A DNA stretch of 64,000 nucleotides from Streptomyces sp. TLI_105 (GCF_900105415.1 NZ_FNSM01000002.1:225319-289318); one strand, 5' to 3'. Positions 15,438-25,144 are shown, numbered from the stretch's first letter. Notes: generated by a model not told the origin, from the letters alone. Program-made: numbers and translations.

Positions 15438-16865
15438 TCAGTTGATCTTGACGATGAAGCCGTCTTCCAGGCCGTCGATGATCCGGTTGGCGGTGTAGAA
15501 GCCGCTCAGCAGGTTGCCGGCCGCGCCGTTCTGGGTTCCGGGAACGGGTAGGACGGAGAAGTTGTTCTTCTCGACGTGTACGTCGAACTCGGAGGCCGCG
15601 GAACCCTCATAGGTGGTGGCGAAGGGGAACTCGTCGCACTCCTTGTCGCCGGCGGCGTAGTTCGCGCCCCAGTAGCGGGTGCACTCGCGCACTGCGACCG
15701 CCCGGTTTCGGTCCCGCCGCCGCTTGTCCAGGAACAGGCGGTGCAAGGGTTCGTTCAGGTTGTCGCCGGGGACGTTCTTCAGCGCGTTCAGCGGCTTGGT
15801 GGCGGTCGCGTTGGTGAACGCCTGCTTGATGTGTTTGGCCACAGCCTCTTCTGGAGCGCCGGCCTTGGAGCTGTACTCGAGGGTGGCCATCATGCTGAAT
15901 GCCGCGCCGCCCTTGTTGGCGGGGTTGCCGCCGCCGGTGGAGTTACGCAGGTAGGAGGCGGCGTCCCAGCGCGGGGCGAACATGAACGGCTTGCCTGTCA
16001 CCGGGCTCGGTCCCACCCACCCGGGAGGCATGGTGTTGACGATCTCGGGCTGGTAGACGGCGGCGATGAGGTCTGCGGCACCGGCGCCGCTGCCCTGTCC
16101 GGGGGCGTAGCGCAGGGTGTGGGTGTAGTGGGGGCTGGCCTGCATCTGCGGCAGCGTCTTGGTAACCGGCAGTGTGTTGCTGAGGACCGGTCGCGCGGCT
16201 GCGGGCCAGTTCTGGGGGACGACGCCCTTCAGGCCGATGCGCATCCCGGCGGCGCCGGTGGTGCCGACGGAGATGAAGTCGGTGAGGTCGTAGTCGAAGT
16301 ACATCGTGCGGTCGGACTCCTTCGGGACCGTGCCGCGGATGTACACGGTGTAGGAGCTGGTGCCGACTTGCCCTGACGACCTGGCCCAAACTGTGGTGAC
16401 CTGCAGGGCGGTGCACACGGCGAACCGGGACTTGAGGTAGAGCCTCGCGGTGCCACCCATGTTCGCCTTGCACTCGGCCAGCGACATCGTCCGGGCCGGC
16501 TCCGGGTACGACACAGCCGCCGGGGCAGCCAGAGACTGGGAGGCCAGGGCGGGAGACGTGCGGGGAGTCACGGCGGGGATGGTGGTCTTCGTGCCGTAAG
16601 CGGCGGCGGGGCCGACCACCTCGAGCGGCGTCGTCGCTTCCGCTGTCGTCTCAGCTGCTGCCAGCTGTCGTTCGGCGCCCGTGCGAAGGTCGGGCAGGGA
16701 GGGGAGCGGGGAGCCTGCCGGCACCACGTAGGTGCGGGCTTGGCCAGGAGCGGATTCGGCGGCTGTCGCGGCAGTGGCGGTTGAGGCGAGCGGCAGCAGG
16801 GCGATCGTCGCCAGCGCGGATATCAGGGTCGTGCGTAAACGGCGAGGTCGTACAGCGGTGTTGAT
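15438..16865 (-). CDS. secreted NucA/NucB-type deoxyribonuclease with apparent ATC start
   Basis: The C-terminal about 110 residues are NucA/NucB-like: a DRNRAVAVRECTRYWG lead-in, the signature KECDEFPFATTYEGS and VPGTQNGAAGNLLSGFY. Such enzymes cut DNA outside the cell. Ahead of it are about 300 residues of beta-rich secreted protein. The in-frame region upstream of GTG 16727 encodes a good signal peptide (RRLRTTLISALATIALLPLA), but no ATG/GTG/TTG precedes it. The only candidate after the upstream TGA is ATC at 16865, preceded by GGGGGA. The start is either a rare ATC or a mutated ATG. Starting at GTG 16727 would lose export. Confidence 0.8.
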   Translation of the reverse strand: MNTAVRPRRLRTTLISALATIALLPLASTATAATAAESAPGQARTYVVPAGSPLPSLPDLRTGAERQLAAAETTAEATTPLEVVGPAAAYGTKTTIPAVTPRTSPALASQSLAAPAAVSYPEPARTMSLAECKANMGGTARLYLKSRFAVCTALQVTTVWARSSGQVGTSSYTVYIRGTVPKESDRTMYFDYDLTDFISVGTTGAAGMRIGLKGVVPQNWPAAARPVLSNTLPVTKTLPQMQASPHYTHTLRYAPGQGSGAGAADLIAAVYQPEIVNTMPPGWVGPSPVTGKPFMFAPRWDAASYLRNSTGGGNPANKGGAAFSMMATLEYSSKAGAPEEAVAKHIKQAFTNATATKPLNALKNVPGDNLNEPLHRLFLDKRRRDRNRAVAVRECTRYWGANYAAGDKECDEFPFATTYEGSAASEFDVHVEKNNFSVLPVPGTQNGAAGNLLSGFYTANRIIDGLEDGFIVKIN

Positions 16866-17128
16866 GGTTCCCCCAAGGGCGTGCGGTCAGATGTGGTCAT
16901 GCGCCGGCCTTCGGGGCCGGGCGCGACACCAAGATCTACCGAATGCATGATCGAATCCTTTGTGGAGAAAGCGCTCTTGTCTGGATCCATCACAAAATTG
17001 GCTGGTCTATCGGCCGTAGAGGTCGGCACCCCAGGCAGCCAGGGGACGGGGGTTATGCATGTTGAAGAGCCGGTGACGCCTGCCGAGGGCAAGCGGATAG
17101 CCGCGACGGCCGTTCACCGAGATCGTCG

Positions 17129-17386
17129 GTGCTCACCAGAGGTGGCCCCGACGCCGGCCACCAGCCCCCGGCTGGCCTCATCACCCCGGGCACCCCAGCC
17201 CTGCCGGCAGAGCCGGGGGAGTGGGACATCCCGCGTATCCCGCTGCGCTACGACCGCGCGGTCATCGCCTCCACCGTCCTCATGAACCAGTTGCGTACCG
17301 TGCACCGCGCAGGGCGTGCCCGGTACTACGACGGCGTCGTCGTCGTCGTGCACCAGCAGGCCGCGATGCCCGAGCAGCTCCCCTAA
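17129..17386 (+). pseudogene. unidentified coding remnant between the two nucleases
   Basis: From about 17180 the frame has clear coding bias and reads GEWDIPRIPLRYDRAVIAST, LMNQLRTVHRAGRARYYDGV and VVVVHQQAAMPEQLP before TAA. There is no convincing start or ribosome site, so it looks like the C-terminal piece of a lost gene. The family is not recognised. The remainder of 16870-17580 shows only HTH-like debris. Confidence 0.35.
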
Positions 17387-17582
17387 GTCGGCCTCACGGT
17401 GTCGGCGGATCGTGGAGCGGGTTTCGGGTAGCGACAGTTGCGCCATTCGCCAACCTGTTCGAGCGTGCTGGCCTGATTTTTCCGCTGCCACGTAAACCGT
17501 GATCTCCCTCCTGTCGCAGGGACCTGGAGCGTGATGGGGTGCCCGGCGGGCGCGTACCACCCATCAAAAGGGGATCGCAGAA

Positions 17583-19577
17583 GTGAAGATCAACCGCTTA
17601 CCGATATGGCGGCACCTAGCCGCCGGAGCCGCACTGGTCTTATGGGCCGGGACAGCGATGGGCACCGCAACGGCGGCTCCCGCACCTCCCACACCCGGCC
17701 TGGGAGTTTCTCCGGCCGCAGTCGCAGCAGCCGGACCTCAGGACCTGTCGGCCATCGCCGCCGGTGGCGTACGGCCGGTGTCAGGCCAGACCCCGTCAGC
17801 CGGCCCCAAGTTTTCCAAGTCGGGCACGGTGTGGAGGGTCATCACCCCTCAGGTGGTGCTGCGGAACACCGTGACCGACGCCGATGGCGACACCGCGAAC
17901 CTGACGTTCCAGGTGTACACGACGAACGCGGACGGCACCCCGAAGGCACAGGTCGACCTCGACGGAACAGGCCAGTACGGCGTCCTGGTCTCTCCCTATG
18001 TCGCCTCGGGCGCCACCGCATCGGTGAAGGTGCCGTACGGCAAGCTGAAGCCTGGCGTGCTGTACAAGTTCCGCACCTCTGCCTATGACGGCAGCCTGTA
18101 TGAGACGGACTGGTCGCCCTGGGCGGACTTCCGTATCGACCCCTACGTCAAGTTCCCAGCGCCCCAGGCCTCGTCGACGATCAACCCGCTGGCCCAGACG
18201 GAAACCGAGGTCACACGCACCGACCCGGGCGCTGTCGCTCTCACCGGTCTCAAGGCCACCGGCGAGCGGTCCTGCTCCACAGTCGATCCTCAGGGCCGCA
18301 AGCTGTGCATCGAGATCACCCCGCCGTCCAAGCAGAGCACACAGCCCACAGCACTCCCGCGGGTATCGGCGGCCGAACCTGTCGACCTGGTGTCGTGGTG
18401 CGGAAGCAAGCCGCTCGGCAAGGACTACATGAACCGCACCGAAGCGTGTCTGAAGAACCTCGGCACCGCCACGCTGATCTTCCTGGACACCGACCCTGAG
18501 CTGCCTGCCCTCGGCCTGGCCACATTCGACCTGCAGCAGCGGATCAAGACCTACCCGAACAAGGGCGCATCCGGTTCCGACTTCGCCGAGTTCGACCAGC
18601 AGCTCGTCGCCATGCCGAACAACATCGACGCCGCCCTTCAGGGCGTCAACCTCACCTGGCTGCCCAGCAACAACTGCTCGTCCTGCACCACCTCACAGAC
18701 ACGGTGGACAGACATCTACGGGGCCCCCGCTACCGGCCACTGGGGATTCTCCGAGGCCGGCCCCCTCAACGCCCGCTACGGCACCGTCCAGACCACCTGG
18801 TCCGGGACGGGCAAACAAACCATCGACCTTGGATGGGCTATCCGCGCCACCGTCGACGTCAGCCTGGACTCCTCTGCGACCGCGGACTTCGGGACCTCCG
18901 GCATCACTCAGGTCCGAGAGCTCGCGCCGCGCTGCGACGACATCGTCAAGGGCTCGGCACCGGGCTGCGTGCTGCCGTTCTTCAAAACGACCTGGACGGT
19001 GGACACCAACCTGTACCCGGCCGCGGGCGCGTACTACTGGTACATGCAGCAGGTGATGCCCGACCACGCCGGCTCCAAGCGGTGGGACTCCCTGATGCAC
19101 TACCTGGGCCCGGACACACCGGTGAAGAACAGCACCGGCGGGACATGGACGTCGGACAACAGCCGCACCCGCGTGTGCGACAGCACCTGGAGCGTGCACC
19201 CCTCCGACCCGGCGGTCGGATCGGTCGACTGCGACGAGTTCGCGATGGCCTCGACCCACGAGTCCGGGGGCTACCCCAAGAGCGTCAACCTGGTGACCTC
19301 AGGAAGCAAGTGCGCCCAGTTGTTCACCGACAAGCTGGGCGACGGATCGGCGAACTTCGGCATCCTCGCCGACACCCGAACCGCGACGAACGGCCCCAGC
19401 GGCACCGAGCGGTGCGGACGTGCGGCGATCCCGAGCACGCAGAACCAGCAGGCGTTCAACGGGTTCCCGGCTCCGGCATGGCGGATGCTGGACGGCGACG
19501 GGTTCTTCGTGACCCTCCCGGGCTTCGAGCACTGCACGTCAGCCGCGACCACCTGCACGTGGCGCAAGATCGGCTGA
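17583..19577 (+). CDS. large secreted NucA/NucB-type nuclease with fibronectin-like N-terminal region
   Basis: The protein is 664 aa from GTG 17583. A Sec signal peptide (HLAAGAALVLWAGTAMGTAT, about residues 10-30) is followed by an FN3/carbohydrate-type sandwich (NTVTDADGDTANLTFQVY, PGVLYKFRTSAYDGS, about residues 90-190). A long strand-rich region with paired cysteines follows. The C-terminal NucA/NucB-like domain has SVDCDEFAMASTHESGG (about residue 550) and IPSTQNQQAFNGF. The CDEF(A/P) motif and Q-N motif are shared with the divergent nuclease at 15438. It is an extracellular DNase or toxin, and probably disulfide-rich. Confidence 0.8.
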   Translation: MKINRLPIWRHLAAGAALVLWAGTAMGTATAAPAPPTPGLGVSPAAVAAAGPQDLSAIAAGGVRPVSGQTPSAGPKFSKSGTVWRVITPQVVLRNTVTDADGDTANLTFQVYTTNADGTPKAQVDLDGTGQYGVLVSPYVASGATASVKVPYGKLKPGVLYKFRTSAYDGSLYETDWSPWADFRIDPYVKFPAPQASSTINPLAQTETEVTRTDPGAVALTGLKATGERSCSTVDPQGRKLCIEITPPSKQSTQPTALPRVSAAEPVDLVSWCGSKPLGKDYMNRTEACLKNLGTATLIFLDTDPELPALGLATFDLQQRIKTYPNKGASGSDFAEFDQQLVAMPNNIDAALQGVNLTWLPSNNCSSCTTSQTRWTDIYGAPATGHWGFSEAGPLNARYGTVQTTWSGTGKQTIDLGWAIRATVDVSLDSSATADFGTSGITQVRELAPRCDDIVKGSAPGCVLPFFKTTWTVDTNLYPAAGAYYWYMQQVMPDHAGSKRWDSLMHYLGPDTPVKNSTGGTWTSDNSRTRVCDSTWSVHPSDPAVGSVDCDEFAMASTHESGGYPKSVNLVTSGSKCAQLFTDKLGDGSANFGILADTRTATNGPSGTERCGRAAIPSTQNQQAFNGFPAPAWRMLDGDGFFVTLPGFEHCTSAATTCTWRKIG

Positions 19578-19608
19578 CGCAGACCGAACACCCATAGGTA
19601 GAAACGAG

Positions 19609-19642
19609 TGAGGGGGACCGGCCCGCAGGCCGGTCCCCCTCA
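19609..19642. terminator. bidirectional hairpin terminator
   Basis: A perfect 15-bp GC-rich stem (19609-19623 with 19628-19642) with loop CGCA sits between the convergent nuclease and SUKH genes. Confidence 0.8.
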
Positions 19643-19652
19643 TGCTTCGTGA

Positions 19653-20591
19653 TCAGCCGGCCAGGGGCCGCCATCGGTCTTCCTGCGCGGGATCGATGCT
19701 GCTCAGCCACACCAGTGCCCCGTCGGCTAGACCGGGCTTGTCGTTCGCGGCCAAGGCCGGAGCTTCGAGCATGTCGGCAGCATCCTCCAGGTAACTGACC
19801 AGGGTTTCACGCTCCTCGCCGGGACCTTCGTTGTAGCGGGACCATCGGCCCAGGTAACCGGTGGCAGTATCCAGGTAGAGGCCTGAAGTGCTGTCGGCCG
19901 GCCCCAGAGCGACCACCGGAATCCACGACGCCTTCCACACGGTGACCTGCTCTTCCTCAGGGCGGCTGGCGTTGAGCCTGTCCTGCTGGACCTGGGCATC
20001 CGTCTTCAGCCGGTAGACGGCAGCCACGGCCTCCAGAGACATCAAAGCCCTGTTCCCAGGAAGACACCCCCGGCTATTGACTCCGTCGTCACCCGCGATC
20101 AGCGTCCAAAGGACGCTCAGCTCGGAAGGCACCCGGATACCGAGTTCCTCCTCCAGAGCGGCAATGTCGGCAGGGCCGGCGCCGGCCCGGAGCGCGGCAT
20201 GAGAGGCAGGGGCATGGTGCTCAAGCCATCCGGCAACACGGCGCCAGGCATCGGTGACCTCCCGGGCGGTGACCACATCGGCAGCGGGGGCAACAGTCCC
20301 GACGGACGACTCTTGGTCTCGTTCCTGGATTTTCACCGTGGGGGAGGGGGCCGGGTTCAGGTACCGGATCTCGATCCGGTCGGCCTCACGGATGTAGCCG
20401 ATGATCAAGGCGGGACATTCCTCGAACAGCTCGCCATCGACCGTCACGGTGAGGATGCCGGGCAGACCCGAAGGCCGGCCCATGTCCGGGTCATCAGCCA
20501 GCTGGCCGGCTAACACCTTCAACGCGTAAGAGACGCCGCCCCCGAGCTGGGCAGCGGTATCGCGTATGTCCTGGGGAATCTCGACATTCAC
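19653..20591 (-). CDS. SUKH (SMI1/KNR4) protein, probable nuclease immunity protein
   Basis: The protein is 312 aa. Residues 1-100 are a separate N-terminal module (DIRDTAAQLGGGVSYALKVL, VTVDGELFEECPALIIGYI). From about 110 a SUKH domain follows: AWRRVAGWLEHHAP, AALEEELGIRVPSELSVLWT, then WIPVVALGPADSTSGLYLDTATGYLGRW and a C-terminal helix TLVSYLEDAADMLE. SUKH domains bind nuclease toxins. Convergent placement against the secreted nuclease at 17583 suggests it protects against that toxin or a relative, but no operon link exists. It is cytoplasmic. Confidence 0.8.
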   Translation of the reverse strand: MNVEIPQDIRDTAAQLGGGVSYALKVLAGQLADDPDMGRPSGLPGILTVTVDGELFEECPALIIGYIREADRIEIRYLNPAPSPTVKIQERDQESSVGTVAPAADVVTAREVTDAWRRVAGWLEHHAPASHAALRAGAGPADIAALEEELGIRVPSELSVLWTLIAGDDGVNSRGCLPGNRALMSLEAVAAVYRLKTDAQVQQDRLNASRPEEEQVTVWKASWIPVVALGPADSTSGLYLDTATGYLGRWSRYNEGPGEERETLVSYLEDAADMLEAPALAANDKPGLADGALVWLSSIDPAQEDRWRPLAG

Positions 20592-20646
20592 GGCCTGAAG
20601 CTCCTTGCTAGTCGGACGTAGGACGATGCCTCACACAGTAGGACGC

Positions 20647-21340
20647 CTACCAGCGCGGCAGAGTAGACAGCGGAGACTCCCGTAAGGCCCGCTGACGAAT
20701 ACGACCAGCGGTCGGGCAGACCTTGACGCTGGTACCGAGGTCCCTGCTGTACAAGGACGCAATACCCATCAAGGACGGGTCAGGGACAAGAGGATGGCGT
20801 GCGTACGCGCCGGTGCCGTGGGCGTGGAGAGCGTCGGCGAGCGCGGCGGCCGCGGTCTCCGCAGGCCCGGCACCCCAGCCGTCATCGTCCCCCTGCTGCG
20901 CCTGTCGGGGGAGGGCCTCGGGTCGGCTGAGGAGTACGGCCAGGGCCTGCGCCTCGGGTGCGTCCAGCGTCACGGTGACCAGCGCGGCACCGAGCTGGTG
21001 GACACGGTGCCGGGTCAGACCGTGAGCGGCGAGTGCCTGGCGCAGCGCCGCACTCGTCCCGGCCCTCGCCCTGCCGCCGACGGACTCGCTCGCCCCGGCT
21101 GCGGCCTGTTCGGCGCGCTCGACGACGGCGGCCGCGGCGGCCGGCACGACGGAGAGGATCTCCGCGCACTCCGGGTCGAGCTGGGCGAGCGAACCGGCGA
21201 GGACCTCGAGGGCGGCGGCCGTCCCCTCCACCGCGCCCGCGCTCCAGCGCGACGGGGCCGGCGGCGTCGGCCAGCGTGCACGCCGCGACGACGGCTTCCT
21301 CCGCCAGCGCCTCGACCCTGCCCGGCCCGGCCCGGCCCGG
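20647..21340 (-). pseudogene. hypothetical alanine-rich protein gene with a frameshift
   Basis: The C-terminal 190 residues form a good helical, Ala-rich protein (EGTAAALEVLAGSLAQLDPE, LRQALAAHGLTRHRVHQLGA, LVPDPSLMGIASLYSRDLG). The protein-like sequence upstream (VEALAEEAVVAACTLADAAG) lies in another frame, so a 1-base indel near 21240 breaks the gene. No start is visible beyond a short CCGGG repeat at about 21325-21345. The family is not recognised. Confidence 0.45.
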
Positions 21341-21578
21341 TAGTCAGCTTCATGTCCTGCCCAACGAGATGTGACCGCGCGAGGTGGTGCGCGCTGATCA
21401 CATGATGACGCCCGCGACACCGCTGGCCGCCTCCGATCGCGGGGGCGCCGGTCAGCCCGTAGACCGGATGTATGGTGCTTCGGCCGCCGGTGGAACCGAT
21501 GCTGGCCCAGGTCTGCGACACGGTACCCGCGCCGGGCGCGCTGCCCGGTGAGTTGCGATTTCAGCCCAAGCTCGACGG

Positions 21579-23219
21579 TTCTTCAGACACCTCGTGATGT
21601 CTCAGTCGACAGGTCGCCGGAGCCGTCTACAGCCCCTCAGCAGTATGAGAACTCAGGCTTGCGCGCGAAAGGAGTAAGGCGTGAGAGCCAGGCACTGGCT
21701 GCGCGGGGCTGTCCAGGACGGCGTCCTGGACAGCTAACGCTTCGTGCGGCTGGACGAAGCCTGCTGAGTGTCCGCTCCAGAGCTGACGTGCCGCAGGGTT
21801 TCCTGGGGGCCGTGCCAGTCCAGGCACATCACGGTGGCATCGTCTGCGAGTCGGCCCCCGGCGGCGTCCCGGACTGCGGACGTCAGTGTCAGCGCCGCCT
21901 CCCGCGGGTGCAGCTCCCGGGTGTGCTTCAGCAGGGCGAGCAGGTCGACCGACTCTCCATGACGTTCGAGCATGCCATCGGTCACGATGAGCAAACGGTC
22001 ACCCGGGCGCAGATCGAGATCCTGGACACGGTAGGGGTGAGGCACGGACACGGGAAGCCCGAAGGGATGGTCCACCTCGCAGGTGATCGCTTCGGCAGTC
22101 CCGTCGCGCATGCGCAGTGGCCAGGGGTGGCCGGCATTGACGAGCTGGGCGCGGCCGGTGTGGAGGTTGATGCGCAGCAGTTGCCCGGTGGCGTGGCCGC
22201 GGTCGTGATCGGCCAGGGCCTGATCGGCCCGGTGGGCCTGCTCGGCGAGGCTGGCTCCTGCGCGGCGTGCGCCGCGCAGGGCGCCCACGAGTACGGTGGC
22301 GGCCAGGGCGGAATCGATGTCGTGGCCCATGGGGTCGGTCACCGACACGTGCAGGGTGTCGCGGTCCAGCGCGTAGTCGAAGGTGTCGCCGCTGAGGTCT
22401 TCCGAGGGCTCCAAGCTCCCGCACAAGGTGAACTGCGCGGCCTCGCACGACAGTGACGGGGGAAGGAGCTGGTACTGGATTTCGGCTGCCAGCGTGGGGG
22501 GCCTGGAGCGTTTGCCCCAGGTGTAGAGGTCGGTGAAACGTCCGTTGGCGATCACGACGTAGGCCAGGATGTGCGCGGCTTCACCGACCTCATTCAGGAT
22601 GTCCTCGCTCGGGTCGACGGGCAGAAGCAGTTCCAGCAGTCCGATGGCATCGCCCCGGTTGGTGACCGGCACGATCACCCTCTGTCCCTGGCCGGTAGCC
22701 TCCTGATACAGCCGCTGGGTACGGATCACCTGCTCGTAGACACTGCCGAACATGGGGATCCGCTCCGCTTCCCGACCACCCCCCACACCGACGGCAGTGG
22801 TCAGGCGCGCCACCGCCTTCCCTGTGAGGTCCACGATGAGGAAGGACACCCGCGTGGCTCCGAACCGCTGCCGCAGGTCCTCAGCGACCACCGCGACGGC
22901 ATCCACCGGCGCCGCTCTCTCCGCGGCAGTCAGCAGCCGGGGAAGTCCACTCTGCTCACCGCTCACGATCACGGTCCCTTCCACCGGCCCCGTCTCCAGC
23001 TTGGGGACCGTCACAGCAGGCGTCAATGCGTGAGGTCACGCGCGTTGATCAAGTTGTTCGTACATGAAGATGAATCGGCTCCGACGTCCACCTCAGGGCG
23101 CCGCCGTCTGGTCGCGCGACTCAGCGGGGCCCTGCCGTATCCACCCCCACCGCCGTACTCGCAGCCCCAGTCGTTTGAAGGGGCCCACGTCTCATGAGAC
23201 ACAGCAAAGTCTGGAGAAT
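21579..23219. mobile_element. 1.64-kb non-autonomous element carrying a SpoIIE-type phosphatase
   Basis: The boundaries are set by the interrupted ligase: removing 21579-23219 plus one GACGG copy restores an uninterrupted frame (K-L-D-G-Y-R). GACGG is present on both sides (21574-21578, 23220-23224), a 5-bp target duplication. The ends share an imperfect inverted repeat (TTCTTCAGAC left; ATTCTCCAGAC right, then TGTCTCA on both). The only gene inside is the phosphatase at 21734-23026; there is no transposase. The family is unknown, and a 5-bp duplication is compatible with Tn3- or TniA-type transposition. Confidence 0.75.
21734..23026 (-). CDS. SpoIIE-family PP2C phosphatase with GAF-like sensor domain
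   Basis: The protein is 430 aa (TTG 23026 or GTG 23014 start). Residues about 40-180 form a GAF-like sensor ([40 protein letters not shown]). Residues about 190-400 form the SpoIIE/RsbU serine phosphatase: [73 protein letters not shown] and [12 protein letters not shown]. The metal-binding Asp residues (SGDTFDY, DPMGHD, DGMLE, DDATVM) are in place. Such enzymes control anti-anti-sigma factors. It is cargo of the element that splits the ligase gene. Confidence 0.88.
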   Translation of the reverse strand: MTPAVTVPKLETGPVEGTVIVSGEQSGLPRLLTAAERAAPVDAVAVVAEDLRQRFGATRVSFLIVDLTGKAVARLTTAVGVGGGREAERIPMFGSVYEQVIRTQRLYQEATGQGQRVIVPVTNRGDAIGLLELLLPVDPSEDILNEVGEAAHILAYVVIANGRFTDLYTWGKRSRPPTLAAEIQYQLLPPSLSCEAAQFTLCGSLEPSEDLSGDTFDYALDRDTLHVSVTDPMGHDIDSALAATVLVGALRGARRAGASLAEQAHRADQALADHDRGHATGQLLRINLHTGRAQLVNAGHPWPLRMRDGTAEAITCEVDHPFGLPVSVPHPYRVQDLDLRPGDRLLIVTDGMLERHGESVDLLALLKHTRELHPREAALTLTSAVRDAAGGRLADDATVMCLDWHGPQETLRHVSSGADTQQASSSRTKR

Positions 23220-24227
23220 GACGGCTACCGGGCGATCGTCTTCACACCGTGGCCGGCGCCCGGTCCGCTGCTTGTGCAGTCCCGCCGCGGCAGCCTCCTG
23301 CAGAGCCGCTTCCCGGATCTCGTGGCCGCGGCCGCGGACCTGCCCGACGGCCTGGTCCTCGACGGCGAGCTGGTCGTGTGGGCCGAGGGCCGGATGTCGT
23401 TCGAGGCGCTCCAGCGGCGCGCAGTCTCCGGCGGCCGCACCGCCGCCCGCCTCGCCGCAGAGGCGCCGGCGCACTTCATCACCTTCGACGTCCTCCAGAC
23501 CGACGGCCAGGAGCTGCTGCACGTCCCGTACGGCGAGCGGCGCGCAGCCGGAGCGGCTGTTCGCCGACCACCGGCTGAGCGCCCCGTGTACGTTCTGTCC
23601 GGAGACGACTGACCTGGCGACGGCGCAGGACTGGCTGACGTCCTGGACACAGGTGCCCGGCGTCGAAGGACTGGTGATCCGGGGGAGCGGCCAGCGGCAT
23701 CTCCCGGGGGCCGTGCGCTCTACAAGGTGCGCCGCCGGAACTCCACCGAGACGATGGTCGGCGCCATCACTGGGACCGTACGCCGGCCGCAGACGCTCGT
23801 GCTGGGCCGCCTCGATGAGGCCGGGGCGCTTCGGCCTGTCGGCCGCAGTACGCCGCTACGGCCGGACGCTGCACGCAACCTGGCCGAGCGGCTGACACCG
23901 GCAGGGCCCCGGCACCCCTGGAAGGGAGTGCGGTTCACGACATCCTGGGGGTCGCGGACGCCGCTCGACGTTGTGCTGATCGAACCGGAGCTGGTCGCCG
24001 AGATCACGGTGGACACGGCGCTGGAGCGCGGAGCGTGGAGGCACCCGGTGCGCTTCGCACGTCTTCGACTGGACGTCGCGGTCGCGGACGTCCCGCCCTT
24101 CGGCGCGGGCGCCGAGCCCGCCAGCGGGTGACGGGCCCTGCTCACCGCCCCCGATGCTGTCAGGGGCCGCTGAGGATGTCGTAGGTGCCGATGCGGCGCC
24201 AGATGACGTGCGGTGTGCCGGGGCGGC

Positions 24228-24287
24228 ACGCGTGGCTCTGTCGATGAGAACGGGTTCACGCGTGGCTCTGTCGATGAGAACGGGTTC
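24228..24287 (+). repeat. 30-bp tandem duplication at a MITE edge
   Basis: Two adjacent copies of a 30-bp unit (24228-24257, 24258-24287) contain TGTCGATGAGAACGGGTTC. The second copy runs into the left inverted end of the MITE at 24283, so GAGAACG directly abuts the element, as at the 4637-4953 element. Confidence 0.7.
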
Positions 24288-24424
24288 TGGCACAACTTCC
24301 GTGAAACCGCGCCGGCCGGGCTCGTGTCCGCCTCTGGACGAGCCGCTGATCTGCCGATTTACCAGGGGCGTCGGCCTCGGATACCGGCGGATCGGTTCGG
24401 CTTCACGGAAGTTGTGCCAGAACC
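24283..24424. mobile_element. 142-bp ISL3-like MITE
   Basis: Inverted ends of about 27 bp with one mismatch begin GGTTCTGGCACAACTTCCG (24283 inward; mirror at 24424 outward). They are the same family as the 4637-4953 ends. There is no coding capacity and no clear target duplication. Confidence 0.7.
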
Positions 24425-25144
24425 CCACTTCGGGAGGCACCTGCTTCCGGCTCTGTTCGATGTTCATGACCTGGGCAGCACAGTCCCGGGCTGAGGCAAC
24501 CTCGATGGGGTGTCAGCCCCTTCTGCCAGCATGCCGCCGTGACAGATATACGTGATCAGCGTCCCGCCGAAGCCACTCTCGAATTCCTGCGCTCCGCGTT
24601 CCCGCCGGAATGGCGCGAGCCGCCGCTCGGACATGAAGCCGTCGCGGGCTGGGAGCAGGAGAACGGGGTGATCCTTCCGGAGCCGTACAGGACGTTCATC
24701 GCGGAGATCAGCAACGGGTCCGGCCTCGGTCCCGCCGGCGACGGCGGTCTCCAGCCGCTCGGCTGGCTGCCCGACACGTGGCCCGACCTCGGCCCGCGGC
24801 AGCCGGGCGAACCGTTCCCCCTGGAGGCAGCGTGGCCCTGGGAGGACGACGAGAGTGTCGATCCCGAGGACCCGCGGATCGACGCCGCATTCAACAGGGG
24901 GTCCATCGTTCTCGGGTCCGAGGACGGACAGTCGTTCTGGCTCCTGCTGACCACCGGCCCCCGCCGCGGTGAGGTGTGGATGATCGCCGACGTCGGCGCC
25001 GTCCCGGCGCCCGGAGACCAGGCATGGGGCTTTGAGGAGTGGGTGCAGCGCTGGCGCACCGGCAACGACTGGTGGGACTGAACGCTCCGTACTGACCGGT
25101 CGCAGGTCACGGGCTGTTCGAATCCTGGGTGCCTCCCGAAGTGG
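24425..25144. repeat. 17-bp perfect inverted repeats bracketing the SUKH gene
   Basis: CCACTTCGGGAGGCACC (24425-24441) and its exact reverse complement (25128-25144) enclose a 720-bp segment whose only gene is the SUKH protein at 24539-25081. The segment abuts the MITE on the left and lies 23 bp from the ISL3 end on the right. It may be a minimal cargo element. Confidence 0.6.
24539..25081 (+). CDS. SUKH (SMI1/KNR4) family protein, probable immunity protein
   Basis: The protein is 180 aa from GTG 24539. SUKH elements: LEFLRSAFPPEWREPPLG, VAGWEQENGVILPEPYRTFI, EISNGSGLGPAGDGGLQPLG, then IVLGSEDGQSFWLLLTTGP and the final FEEWVQRWRTGNDWW helix. It is probably a cytoplasmic inhibitor of a nuclease-type toxin. 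It is alone between the 17-bp inverted repeats, with no toxin partner. Confidence 0.85.
   Translation: MTDIRDQRPAEATLEFLRSAFPPEWREPPLGHEAVAGWEQENGVILPEPYRTFIAEISNGSGLGPAGDGGLQPLGWLPDTWPDLGPRQPGEPFPLEAAWPWEDDESVDPEDPRIDAAFNRGSIVLGSEDGQSFWLLLTTGPRRGEVWMIADVGAVPAPGDQAWGFEEWVQRWRTGNDWWD

Larger units (their letters stand above)
21472..24131 (+). pseudogene. ATP-dependent DNA ligase gene, interrupted by an element and twice frameshifted
   Basis: 21472-21578 encodes the N-terminus (LRPPVEPMLAQ, GELRFQPKLDG) ending exactly at the nucleotidyl-lysine motif KLDG. After a 1.64-kb insertion, the same frame resumes at 23220: DGYRAIVFTPWPAPGPLLVQ, LVLDGELVVWAEGRMSFEAL, HFITFDVLQTDGQELL. A shift near 23545 moves to ERLFADHRLSAP...VPGVEGLVIRG. 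Another near 23710 moves to the OB-fold part (KVRRRNSTETMVGAITGTVR, MHPV-like RHPVRFARLRLD). It would originally have been a LigC/LigD-type actinobacterial ligase. No active enzyme can be made. Confidence 0.85.
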
